NCBI GenBank assembly: GCA_946406115.1
Contig: OX291562.1
Location: 2,510,001 to 2,574,000 of the forward strand
Direction of reading: 5' to 3'
From: Apoda limacodes
Lineage: Eukaryota; Arthropoda; Insecta; Lepidoptera; Limacodidae
DNA: 64,000 bases
Shown: one piece after another, positions 1 to 12,347 of the stretch
How positions within the stretch are numbered: the first letter of the stretch is position 1
Layout: every line of letters starts with the position of its first letter
Notes under the pieces: generated by a model
Databases searched by the model: none
Seen by the model: the letters and a program-made list of their open reading frames with translations, nothing else
What the model was told of the DNA's origin: nothing
Program-made: the position numbers and the translations under genes

Positions 1-39
1 TTGTGGTATGTTATGTTAAACCGGCCTTACTACCGGTCA

Positions 40-290
40 GACTGACTGACTGACTGACTGACTGACTGACTGACTGACTGACTGACTGACTGACTGACTG
101 ACTGACTGACTGACTGACTGACTGACTGACTGACTGACTGACTGACTGACTGACTGACTGACTGACTGACTGACTGACCGACCGACCGACTAGTCTCAGA
201 CTCAGGTTTGTTTGACGGCAGGGTTGTTTGTTTGTTTGTTTGTTTGTTTGTTTGTTTGTTTGTTTGTTTGTTTGTTTGTTTGTTTGTTTG
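40..290. repeat. (GACT)n, (GACC)n and (GTTT)n microsatellites
   Basis: A GACT tetranucleotide tract (about 40-177) runs into a short GACC tract (to 190), then a GTTT tract (224-290). The same tracts recur at about 7239-7410, 37559-37795 and 50571-50811 with different lengths, so they separate otherwise near-identical units. Confidence 0.95.
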
Positions 291-889
<599 letters not shown>

Positions 890-938
890 GTTAGGTGTCA
901 ATACCTACCAATTCTCTGAATTGAATTATAATGTAAAA

Positions 939-954
939 GGCCCTTTTCAGGGCC
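939..954 (+). terminator. H4 histone mRNA stem-loop, unit 1
   Basis: Stem GGCCCT/AGGGCC with loop TTTC, the canonical metazoan 3' stem-loop bound by SLBP. A GTTTCTT lies downstream at 993-999. Confidence 0.97.
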
Positions 955-2346
955 GCACATTGTTCATTGTATTCACCTGTTTAAGTGATACAGTTTCTTC
1001 AATTTATGTTCGTTTTTTTTTTTTTTTTTTTGGTTTGATAGATAAAAGTCGGTTAGTAAGTAAGTAAGTAAGTAAGTAAGTAAACAAACAAACAAACAAA
1101 CAGATAACCTAAAAATTAAATAAGTACCTGAGATATAATATATTGCATACACATTGATCAACTACATAGTAGTTAGGTACCTATCTTTATGGTAAGGTTT
1201 GCGAAGGTCTCAGTAGATAGTTGTGCAATTTAAATTTTGCCGAACCGAAAAACAGATAGTACCTACCTACCTACCTACCTACCTACCTACATACATACAT
1301 ACATACATACATACATACATACACATAAATAGGTACCTACTTTACAATTTTGCCGCTCCCAACTTATGAGAATAACATAAGTAAAAAGGTAGTGAGTAAC
1401 TACCTATTTACCTACCACACGCACATAAAAGATGCCCATACACCTATGATACATAGGTCTAATTAATTTTTAACACCTTTTTTTTTTTTTTTTTTGTTGT
1501 TTTTTTTTTTTATTATTTTATTTTATTTTAAGAAGCTGTAAGTGTTTGCTTGCAGTGCGACTTGCAAGTTTCTTTTGTTACATTCGTTCGTTCTATTTTG
1601 TCGTCATGTGGAAACGTGGTTATTATACGAGTAATATTTGTATCTATCATGTGATTTTTGTTTATATTATATAGTAGTCAATATAGTGTCATTTAAAATG
1701 ATCGAAAAGGGTACAATAACGAAACTCTAATAATGCATCTGATGGATTCCCCTATAGGTTAGGTTGCCACTCGCGACGCACTCATGTTTTACCACCTTTC
1801 CGGTGTACATCGACAACACGGCGATACGGACGCGTTGTACGTGTGAACTGCTTTCTCGTTGGACCGTCGAAACTTTAACTATTAACGAATCGTACGTAAA
1901 CTATTTAATTTTTAGATATTGATGAGATATTACTAATTTTTATCTTGACATTAGGTGAGCGTAGAATGCGACCGTCAAAACAAACCGTTCTCTACGTCGA
2001 CACGCATCCGTTTGTCTAATAATTATATATTCATAATAAAGTCTAATTCATATATATAACATATCTACATTTATATACCTATTATGTTATTCGATATATG
2101 TATAATAATTTTTATAATAGATACGAGTAAGTGAAAACTTTCAACGGTTCGCAACAGAAAACGTATCTCGAGAACGGATCTCTCTTTACAGTATTGCTAA
2201 AGAAGGCGAAAAATCAAAAGTTTTTGGCGCCATCTATACGTTTTCGTACTTTAACTAACTTGCTTGCTTGCTTGCTTGCTTGCTGTGCGTGAAGTAACAA
2301 TTCAGTGAGTGAAACTTGCAGTTAATATTTACCCGAATAGAACAAA
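955..2346. other. H4-H1 spacer and H1 upstream region, unit 1
   Basis: No gene is supported here. The spacer holds poly-T (about 1013-1031), (TAAG)n and (CAAA)n (about 1057-1101), (CTAC)n then (ATAC)n (about 1261-1322), a second T-rich run (about 1479-1511), and a more complex conserved block (about 1750-1880) of unknown role. AT-rich sequence leads into the H1 promoter and a (CTTG)n tract near 2261-2284. Confidence 0.8.
2101..2346 (+). promoter_or_regulatory. H1 upstream region, unit 1; empty target of family C
   Basis: TATA-like candidates are TTTATAATAG near 2111-2120 and CTATACG near 2235, so the start site is not settled. TGGCGCCATCTA (2225-2236) is the unduplicated target found duplicated around E7 in unit 5. 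Read on the reverse strand it gives TAGATGGCGCC, the core of the CTCF motif. The same site is empty at 9342-9353, 23283-23294 and 45556-45567. Confidence 0.6.
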
Positions 2347-3054
2347 ATGGCAGACGCAGCAGTTGCATCCGATACACCTGCACCGGCGACGCCCGCCAAG
2401 AAACCTAAGGCTTCGGCTTCCGCAGGGGCAAAGAAACCCAAAGCTAAGCCGACTCATCCCAAGACTTCTGAAATGGTGAACAACGCTATTAAGGAACTTA
2501 AGGAGCGTAGCGGTTCTTCGCTTCAGGCGATCAAGAAATACATCGCAGCGCAGTATAAGGTCGACGCCGAAAAGCTGGCACCTTTCATCAGAAAATATTT
2601 AAAAAGCGCAGTGGAGTCCGGTGCTTTGATACAGACTAAAGGGAAGGGTGCCTCGGGATCGTTCAAACTGGAGTCTAAGGGATCGAGCGGAAAGAAGGCC
2701 ACCACCGGACCTAAAGTCGGTGGTGGAGGAAAAGCCGGGGCAGCTGCGAAAACGAAAAAGGCAACCGCCGCCGGCGGAAAGGCGAGGAAGTCGACCGCGG
2801 CCGCATCCGGTGGTTCATCGCCGTCAAAGCCAAAATCCGCCGCCGCCACTAAAGACAAGAAAGCCGCCGCAGCCAAGAAGAAACCGGCCGCCAAGAAATC
2901 ATCGGCTCCCGCGAAAGCTAAGAGTTCCGCGCCCAAAGCGAAGAAAAGTGCGAAGCCACCCACTAAGAAGCCAAAGGCGCCTAAACCTAAAAAGGCCGCA
3001 GGTACACCCAAATCGAAGCCGGCAGCAAAGAAAGCCGGAGCCTCGAAAAAGTGA
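2347..3054 (+). CDS. H1: Linker histone H1, unit 1
   Basis: This 235-aa linker histone binds nucleosomal linker DNA and compacts chromatin. It has a short basic, alanine/proline-rich N-tail (residues 1-35), a winged-helix globular domain (about 36-109, HPKTSEMV to GSFKLES), and a long Lys/Ala/Pro/Ser-rich C-tail (110-235) ending KKAGASKK. The start ATG follows ACAAA, a good context. The globular domain looks lepidopteran as I remember it. The gene lies between H4 and H2A on the same strand and ends in a histone stem-loop, 211 nt after the stop. All four complete copies in the window encode the same protein. Confidence 0.97.
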   Translation: MADAAVASDTPAPATPAKKPKASASAGAKKPKAKPTHPKTSEMVNNAIKELKERSGSSLQAIKKYIAAQYKVDAEKLAPFIRKYLKSAVESGALIQTKGKGASGSFKLESKGSSGKKATTGPKVGGGGKAGAAAKTKKATAAGGKARKSTAAASGGSSPSKPKSAAATKDKKAAAAKKKPAAKKSSAPAKAKSSAPKAKKSAKPPTKKPKAPKPKKAAGTPKSKPAAKKAGASKK

Positions 3055-3265
3055 ACCAGTGAGTGAGTGAGTGAGTGAGTGATTGTCGTAGTAGGTATAT
3101 CGGTACATTGCTGCACGCTGTACAACAACGACGACACAACAGCAGAAAATTGTTAGCGGTGTTGTGTGTGTGTGAGTTTGTGTTATACATACTTACTTAC
3201 AAAAGATGAGCGAGCGACACAAGTTTTGTCTCGTGCGTTCGTTCGTCCGCCGTCTACAAACAAAA

Positions 3266-3281
3266 AGCCCTTTTCAGGGCT
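3266..3281 (+). terminator. H1 histone mRNA stem-loop, unit 1
   Basis: Stem AGCCCT/AGGGCT with loop TTTC. The outer G-C pair of the canonical stem is replaced by A-T, unlike the core histones. AATAAA follows at about 3296 and GTTTCTT at 3311-3317. Confidence 0.93.
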
Positions 3282-4134
<853 letters not shown>

Positions 4135-4230
4135 ATTGATAGTAAGTACGCACGCTGCTCTCCTATAGCGTATTCCACTTTCGTATTATTAGCGATGTGG
4201 TGATATGTGTATTAAAATAGAAAAAGAAAA

Positions 4231-4246
4231 GGCCCTTTTCAGGGCC
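4231..4246 (+). terminator. H2A histone mRNA stem-loop, unit 1
   Basis: Canonical stem GGCCCT/AGGGCC with loop TTTC, 96 nt after the stop codon. GTTTCTT follows at 4281-4287. Confidence 0.97.
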
Positions 4247-4767
4247 GCAATTTGTATCTGGAATTTGTGAAAAACAAAACGTTTCTTTCGATTGCGTCGA
4301 CGTCTCTTTTTATATAGATTCATTCATTCATTCATTCATTCATTCATTCATACATACATACATACATACATACATACATACATACATACATACTTACTTA
4401 CTTACTTACTTACTATATTTTATATACTATATTTATATCAATTTTATTATTTAAGACATTTCCTCTATCGCTTGATGCTTGATCGCTGATGGTCGTGCCA
4501 ACGGTGAACGGGATGAAGGAGGGGAAGGGGAATGACAATAAGGATAGAAGAGCGGAGGGAAAGAGATAAAAGATATATCGTTGACACGCTATTGGTCAAA
4601 CGCATATGTTGACATCGTAACGTTAACTGGCAGCGTGCAGTCTTATAAGTGAATAAAACTAAAAAAAATACCTATTACGAACTACAGTCTGCGCTGTGAC
4701 GCTCTACGTTGAAGACGTTGATCTTACGCTACCGTTACCGTTGTTATATATTTTATTTTAATTCATC
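4247..4767. other. H2A-H2B spacer, unit 1
   Basis: The spacer has (CATT)n, (CATA)n and (CTTA)n microsatellites (about 4319-4413), then a purine-rich tract and the H2B promoter. No gene is seen. Confidence 0.8.
4500..4690 (+). promoter_or_regulatory. H2B promoter, unit 1; empty target of family B
   Basis: A GA-rich tract (about 4507-4570) is followed by an inverted CCAAT box (ATTGG, about 4591), TATAAG (4644-4649) and a weak AATAAAA (4652-4658). The initiator-like ACAGTC has its A at 4686. TTACGAACTACA (4675-4686) is the 12-bp target duplicated around family B elements in units 2 and 3. The second-strand cut would fall right after A4686. The empty site is also present at 48014-48025 in unit 4. 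Confidence 0.75.
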
Positions 4768-5142
4768 ATGCCGCCCAAGACTAGCGGAAAGGCAGCCAAG
4801 AAATCCGGCAAAGCTCAAAAGAACATCTCCAAATCGGACAAAAAGAAGAAGAAGCACAAGAGGAAGGAGAGCTACGCCATTTACATCTACAAAGTGCTGA
4901 AGCAGGTCCATCCCGACACCGGTATCTCTAGTAAAGCTATGTCGATCATGAACTCTTTCGTGAACGATATCTTCGAACGTATAGCGGCCGAAGCTTCGAG
5001 ACTTGCTCACTACAATAAACGTTCCACGATAACGTCGAGGGAGGTGCAGACATCGGTGAGACTCCTTCTTCCCGGTGAACTTGCCAAGCACGCTGTCAGT
5101 GAGGGTACTAAAGCCGTCACTAAATATACTAGCTCTAAGTGA
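4768..5142 (+). CDS. H2B: Histone H2B, unit 1
   Basis: This 124-aa core histone pairs with H2A. It has the lysine-rich tail [17 protein letters not shown], a [28 protein letters not shown] segment, the fold through [40 protein letters not shown], and the C-terminal helix [16 protein letters not shown] with the conserved ubiquitination lysine. REVQTSV is a small variation on the usual REIQTAV. Its 5' UTR is about 80 nt, and the stem-loop lies 75 nt past the stop. Confidence 0.99.
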   Translation: MPPKTSGKAAKKSGKAQKNISKSDKKKKKHKRKESYAIYIYKVLKQVHPDTGISSKAMSIMNSFVNDIFERIAAEASRLAHYNKRSTITSREVQTSVRLLLPGELAKHAVSEGTKAVTKYTSSK

Positions 5143-5217
5143 GCTAGTACCAAAATTGTGATGTGTGACGAGCGTCTAATTTTGATATTGGACGCGATCA
5201 AATACATACAACAAAAA

Positions 5218-5233
5218 GGCCCTTTTCAGGGCC
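5218..5233 (+). terminator. H2B histone mRNA stem-loop, unit 1
   Basis: Canonical stem GGCCCT/AGGGCC with loop TTTC. GTTTCTT follows at 5263-5269. Confidence 0.97.
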
Positions 5234-6240
<1,007 letters not shown>

Positions 6241-6591
6241 AATGTTGAAAAATAATAAAAAATATTTGTTTTTTTTTAATTGAAGATCGTTTATTACTAA
6301 GTGTTAGTGCTGTGCTGTGCTGTGTCGTACGTTGTGATCAAGTTGAGTGTTGTGTCCGTGTACATATGTTTCTATATGTATAATGTGCAATATACGTACC
6401 TATGTGTGTACTTTCAGAGTAGCTTGTTGTTACTCTTGAAGTGTGTTAGGTTTATATATTGTTCATTATATATTATAGTGATATATATATATATTTACGA
6501 TATTGCACGATGAGACGACGACGACTGCGGCGCGGCACGCACGCACTACGCTGCGTTCGATCTATTTGCGTTGAAAACAAATAAAACAAAA
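6241..6591 (+). other. Long H3 3' UTR, unit 1
   Basis: This AT- and GT-rich stretch contains ATAT repeats near 6480-6492 and AATAAA near 6579, and no convincing reading frame. It separates the H3 stop from its stem-loop and recurs at 36565-36915 and 49577-49927. Confidence 0.7.
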
Positions 6592-6607
6592 GGCCCTTCT
6601 AAGGGCC
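6592..6607 (+). terminator. H3 histone mRNA stem-loop, unit 1
   Basis: Stem GGCCCT/AGGGCC with loop TCTA, the only stem-loop type here without a TTTC loop. GTTTCTT follows at 6634-6640. Confidence 0.92.
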
Positions 6608-6653
6608 GCACTTATTTCTGTGAATATTAAAATGTTTCTTTCTTATTAAGACG

Positions 6654-6692
<39 letters not shown>

Positions 6693-7577
6693 GACCATCG
6701 GTATTCAAATCTTGGTAAAGGTACTATATGATTGTTATTTGTAGGTAGGTAATAATACATACCTACTCGTAATGTTATGAGATTGATGATGCCTCAGTAT
6801 GGGCCTTCTACAAGGGTCGGTCACCCATCTAGGTACTGATCGTGCCCGATGTTGCTTTATTCCTTTCCTGCTGATCCGCTGAGCCTCGAAGTATGTGTAT
6901 GTATTTATGTATGTGATTAAGTTAAGTTAAGTAAGGTTAGGTTAGGTTTGGTTTGGTTTGTACAGTAGATTACCTTACCTAAATCGGTATAAAACGCTTT
7001 GATTCGATTTGGGTTAGGTTTCGTTAAGTTAGGTTAGGTTGGGTTGGGTTAGGTTGGGTTAGGTTTGGTTTGGTTTGGTTTGGTGTTTCTTTCTTTCTTT
7101 GGTACAGCAGATTACCTTACCTAGGTAGGTATAAAACGCTTTGATTCGATTTGGGTTAGGTTTCGTTAGGTTAGGTTAGGTTAGGTTAGGTTGGGTTAGG
7201 TTGTGGTATGTTATGTTAAACCGGCCTTACTACCGGTCAGACTGACTGACTGACTGACTGACTGACTGACTGACTGACTGACTGACTGACTGACTGACTG
7301 ACTGACTGACTGACTGACTGACCGACCGACCGACCGACTAGTCTCAGACTCAGGTTTGTTTGACGGCAGGGTTGTTTGTTTGTTTGTTTGTTTGTTTGTT
7401 TGTTTGTTTGTATAATGTAGGTACATAATGTGTATGTATAATATAGGTAGTTAAATTTTATCCTAGTTTTGTATCGACTCTTCGTATTATCTATCCATCT
7501 CCCTCCCTCTCCCCCTCTTCTCTCCTAACCTCCCCTCCCCTCCCTTGCCATCGCGTCGACCAGCGAGACTATAAATA
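6608..7577. other. H3-H4 spacer, units 1/2 junction
   Basis: The spacer holds a (CA)n tract (about 6657-6690), an antisense 5S rRNA-like fragment, and two tandem copies of an 80-bp block with GTATAAAACGC (6960-7040 and 7102-7180). A TTAGG-like tract runs up to 7200, then the unit-boundary sequence and GACT/GTTT tracts. No protein gene is seen. Confidence 0.8.
6819..6885 (-). pseudogene. 5S rRNA-like fragment
   Basis: On the minus strand this resembles the middle and 3' part of 5S rRNA. GGTCACCCATC, GTACTGA and GCCCGATGTTGCTT match the reverse complement of insect 5S as I remember it, including box C (GGGTGACC). The rest decays, with a weaker match GATCCGCTGAG. It is too short and degenerate to be a working 5S gene. 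It could be a relic of 5S linked to histone genes or part of a 5S-derived SINE. Confidence 0.7.
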
Positions 7578-7604
7578 CGGCCAAAACTGCGTGCGATTTT
7601 TTAG
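7500..7604 (+). promoter_or_regulatory. H4 core promoter, unit 2 (empty target)
   Basis: Same layout as in unit 1, with the family A target TGCGATTTT undisturbed at 7592-7600. Confidence 0.8.
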
Positions 7605-7688
7605 TTTTACTTACGTGTCGTTCCGTTTCGATTGAGCGCAGTTTGTCGTGCGCTCGTTTGTTCGTTTAATTAATTAATTGAACAGTAA

Positions 7689-8009
<321 letters not shown>

Positions 8010-8058
8010 GTTAGGTGTCAATACCTACCAATTCTCTGAATTGAATTATAATGTAAAA

Positions 8059-8074
8059 GGCCCTTTTCAGGGCC
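8059..8074 (+). terminator. H4 stem-loop, unit 2
   Basis: GGCCCT-TTTC-AGGGCC, as in unit 1. Confidence 0.97.
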
Positions 8075-9375
8075 GCACATTGTTCATTGTATTCACCTGT
8101 TTAAGTGATACAGTTTCTTCAATTTATGTTCGTTTTTTTTTTTTTTTTTTTGGTTTGATAGATAAAAGTCGGTTAGTAAGTAAGTAAGTAAGTAAGTAAA
8201 CAAACAAACAAACAAACAGATAACCTAAAAATTAAATAAGTACCTGAGATATAATATATTGCATACACATTGATCAACTACATAGTAGTTAGGTACCTAT
8301 CTTTATGGTAAGGTTTGCGAAGGTCTCAGTAGATAGTTGTGCAATTTAAATTTTGCCGAACCGAAAAACAGATAGTACCTACCTACCTACCTACCTACCT
8401 ACCTACATACATACATACATACATACATACATACATACACATAAATAGGTACCTACTTTACAATTTTGCCGCTCCCAACTTATGAGAATAACATAAGTAA
8501 AAAGGTAGTGAGTAACTACCTATTTACCTACCACACGCACATAAAAGATGCCCATACACCTATGATACATAGGTCTAATTAATTTTTAACACCTTTTTTT
8601 TTTTTTTTTTTTGTTGTTTTTTTTTTTTATTATTTTATTTTATTTTAAGAAGCTGTAAGTGTTTGCTTGCAGTGCGACTTGCAAGTTTCTTTTGTTACAT
8701 TCGTTCGTTCTATTTTGTCGTCATGTGGAAACGTGGTTATTATACGAGTAATATTTGTATCTATCATGTGATTTTTGTTTATATTATATAGTAGTCAATA
8801 TAGTGTCATTTAAAATGATCGAAAAGGGTACAATAACGAAACTCTAATAATGCATCTGATGGATTCCCCTATAGGTTAGGTTGCCACTCGCGACGCACTC
8901 ATGTTTTACCACCTTTCCGGTGTACATCGACAACACGGCGATACGGACGCGTTGTACGTGTGAACTGCTTTCTCGTTGGACCGTCGAAACTTTAACTATT
9001 AACGAATCGTACGTAAACTATTTAATTTTTAGATATTGATGAGATATTACTAATTTTTATCTTGACATTAGGTGAGCGTAGAATGCGACCGTCAAAACAA
9101 ACCGTTCTCTACGTCGACACGCATCCGTTTGTCTAATAATTATATATTCATAATAAAGTCTAATTCATATATATAACATATCTACATTTATATACCTATT
9201 ATGTTATTCGATATATGTATAATAATTTTTATAATAGATACGAGTAAGTGAAAACTTTCAACGGTTCGCAACAGAAAACGTATCTCGAGAACGGATCTCT
9301 CTTTACAGTATTGCTAAAGAAGGCGAAAAATCAAAAGTTTTTGGCGCCATCTATACGTTTTCGTACTTTAACTAA

Positions 9376-9409
<34 letters not shown>

Positions 9410-9471
9410 GTGCGTGAAGTAACAATTCAGTGAGTGAAACTTGCAGTTAATATTTACCCGAATAGAACAAA
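8075..9471. other. H4-H1 spacer, unit 2
   Basis: As in unit 1 but with different microsatellite lengths: the (TAAG)n tract is shorter and the (CTTG)n tract before H1 is longer. No gene is seen. Confidence 0.8.
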
Positions 9472-10179
9472 ATGGCAGACGCAGCAGTTGCATCCGATAC
9501 ACCTGCACCGGCGACGCCCGCCAAGAAACCTAAGGCTTCGGCTTCCGCAGGGGCAAAGAAACCCAAAGCTAAGCCGACTCATCCCAAGACTTCTGAAATG
9601 GTGAACAACGCTATTAAGGAACTTAAGGAGCGTAGCGGTTCTTCGCTTCAGGCGATCAAGAAATACATCGCAGCGCAGTATAAGGTCGACGCCGAAAAGC
9701 TGGCACCTTTCATCAGAAAATATTTAAAAAGCGCAGTGGAGTCCGGTGCTTTGATACAGACTAAAGGGAAGGGTGCCTCGGGATCGTTCAAACTGGAGTC
9801 TAAGGGATCGAGCGGAAAGAAGGCCACCACCGGACCTAAAGTCGGTGGTGGAGGAAAAGCCGGGGCAGCTGCGAAAACGAAAAAGGCAACCGCCGCCGGC
9901 GGAAAGGCGAGGAAGTCGACCGCGGCCGCATCCGGTGGTTCATCGCCGTCAAAGCCAAAATCCGCCGCCGCCACTAAAGACAAGAAAGCCGCCGCAGCCA
10001 AGAAGAAACCGGCCGCCAAGAAATCATCGGCTCCCGCGAAAGCTAAGAGTTCCGCGCCCAAAGCGAAGAAAAGTGCGAAGCCACCCACTAAGAAGCCAAA
10101 GGCGCCTAAACCTAAAAAGGCCGCAGGTACACCCAAATCGAAGCCGGCAGCAAAGAAAGCCGGAGCCTCGAAAAAGTGA
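9472..10179 (+). CDS. H1: Linker histone H1, unit 2
   Basis: 235-aa protein identical to the unit 1 copy, with an intact upstream region and stem-loop. Confidence 0.97.
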   Translation: MADAAVASDTPAPATPAKKPKASASAGAKKPKAKPTHPKTSEMVNNAIKELKERSGSSLQAIKKYIAAQYKVDAEKLAPFIRKYLKSAVESGALIQTKGKGASGSFKLESKGSSGKKATTGPKVGGGGKAGAAAKTKKATAAGGKARKSTAAASGGSSPSKPKSAAATKDKKAAAAKKKPAAKKSSAPAKAKSSAPKAKKSAKPPTKKPKAPKPKKAAGTPKSKPAAKKAGASKK

Positions 10180-10390
10180 ACCAGTGAGTGAGTGAGTGAG
10201 TGAGTGATTGTCGTAGTAGGTATATCGGTACATTGCTGCACGCTGTACAACAACGACGACACAACAGCAGAAAATTGTTAGCGGTGTTGTGTGTGTGTGA
10301 GTTTGTGTTATACATACTTACTTACAAAAGATGAGCGAGCGACACAAGTTTTGTCTCGTGCGTTCGTTCGTCCGCCGTCTACAAACAAAA

Positions 10391-10406
10391 AGCCCTTTTC
10401 AGGGCT
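10391..10406 (+). terminator. H1 stem-loop, unit 2
   Basis: AGCCCT-TTTC-AGGGCT. Confidence 0.93.
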
Positions 10407-11259
<853 letters not shown>

Positions 11260-11355
11260 ATTGATAGTAAGTACGCACGCTGCTCTCCTATAGCGTATTC
11301 CACTTTCGTATTATTAGCGATGTGGTGATATGTGTATTAAAATAGAAAAAGAAAA

Positions 11356-11371
11356 GGCCCTTTTCAGGGCC
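11356..11371 (+). terminator. H2A stem-loop, unit 2
   Basis: GGCCCT-TTTC-AGGGCC. Confidence 0.97.
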
Positions 11372-11812
11372 GCAATTTGTATCTGGAATTTGTGAAAAAC
11401 AAAACGTTTCTTTCGATTGCGTCGACGTCTCTTTTTATATAGATTCATTCATTCATTCATTCATTCATTCATTCATACATACATACATACATACATACAT
11501 ACATACATACATACATACTTACTTACTTACTTACTTACTATATTTTATATACTATATTTATATCAATTTTATTATTTAAGACATTTCCTCTATCGCTTGA
11601 TGCTTGATCGCTGATGGTCGTGCCAACGGTGAACGGGATGAAGGAGGGGAAGGGGAATGACAATAAGGATAGAAGAGCGGAGGGAAAGAGATAAAAGATA
11701 TATCGTTGACACGCTATTGGTCAAACGCATATGTTGACATCGTAACGTTAACTGGCAGCGTGCAGTCTTATAAGTGAATAAAACTAAAAAAAAATACCTA
11801 TTACGAACTACA
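11372..11812 (+). promoter_or_regulatory. Orphaned H2B promoter, unit 2
   Basis: This is the H2A-H2B spacer with the GA tract, inverted CCAAT and TATAAG (11769-11774), ending in the first copy of TTACGAACTACA (11801-11812). E1 now separates it from the H2B coding region by about 2.8 kb. Confidence 0.85.
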
Positions 11813-12079
11813 CACAACACACACATTCGCGCTGAGCGTCGGTCCGCGAGCACACGTCTCGGTGTCTCCTGACTGCTCTCTATCGCTCTCTCGCTCGTTC
11901 CGAATACTTTCTTGCTCGCACTCACGTGTTTGAGCAGTATTCGTACGGTTACGGTTTCGCGTCGCGTCGCGTGCAACTGCAGCTGCCCGCGCATAGTTTT
12001 TCGCCCGGTTTTGCTCTCGCCTTGGCGATCGAGCCCGCGAACGTTGTTGTTTGTTGCAGCTAGTTGCATTCTCGTTTCG

Positions 12080-12136
12080 CAGTCCTTTTCAGGACTGTCA
12101 ATTCGTTCCGTCGGTGTAGTGAGTACTTTTCAGTAC
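12080..12136 (+). promoter_or_regulatory. Histone stem-loop-like hairpins in the E1 5' UTR
   Basis: The first hairpin, CAGTCCTTTTCAGGACTG (12080-12097), has a 7-bp stem and TTTC loop. Its inner 16 nt have the size, loop and closing T-A pair of the histone mRNA stem-loop. A second, GTACT-TTTC-AGTAC (12123-12136), has the same loop on a 5-bp stem. They lie about 210-270 nt before the ORF1 start. Confidence 0.6.
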
Positions 12137-12347
12137 GCTACACCCTTCCTTTCAATAGTTTACGTCTAGGATCTCCCACGCATTGCACTACGCCCGGAGA
12201 TTAGGACTATCAGGATCACCCCACGCATCGTGCTTTGCACTTTGCACTGGGACGCACCGGCCAGGGAACACGCCAGGCACACGCTCTCTATCCATAGCGG
12301 TTAGAGAGCTAATTCTTCAAGCGTATTCACGCATCACCTTAGAGGTG

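Noticed and set aside
1261..1322. CRISPR-like appearance of short repeats
   Set aside because: These are plain CTAC and ATAC microsatellites without spacers, in a eukaryotic locus.
2005..2025. TTTGTCTAATAATT upstream of H1 resembles the U7 snRNA Sm site
   Set aside because: No stable 3' hairpin follows and no sequence complementary to a histone downstream element precedes it, so a U7 gene is not supported.
2523..3137. Long minus-strand open frame opposite H1
   Set aside because: It results from the Lys/Ala/Pro codon bias of H1 read backwards; it has no promoter and no recognisable domain.
7211..7426. Minus-strand open frame of Ser-Gln-Val repeats
   Set aside because: It is a translation of the GACT and GTTT microsatellites.
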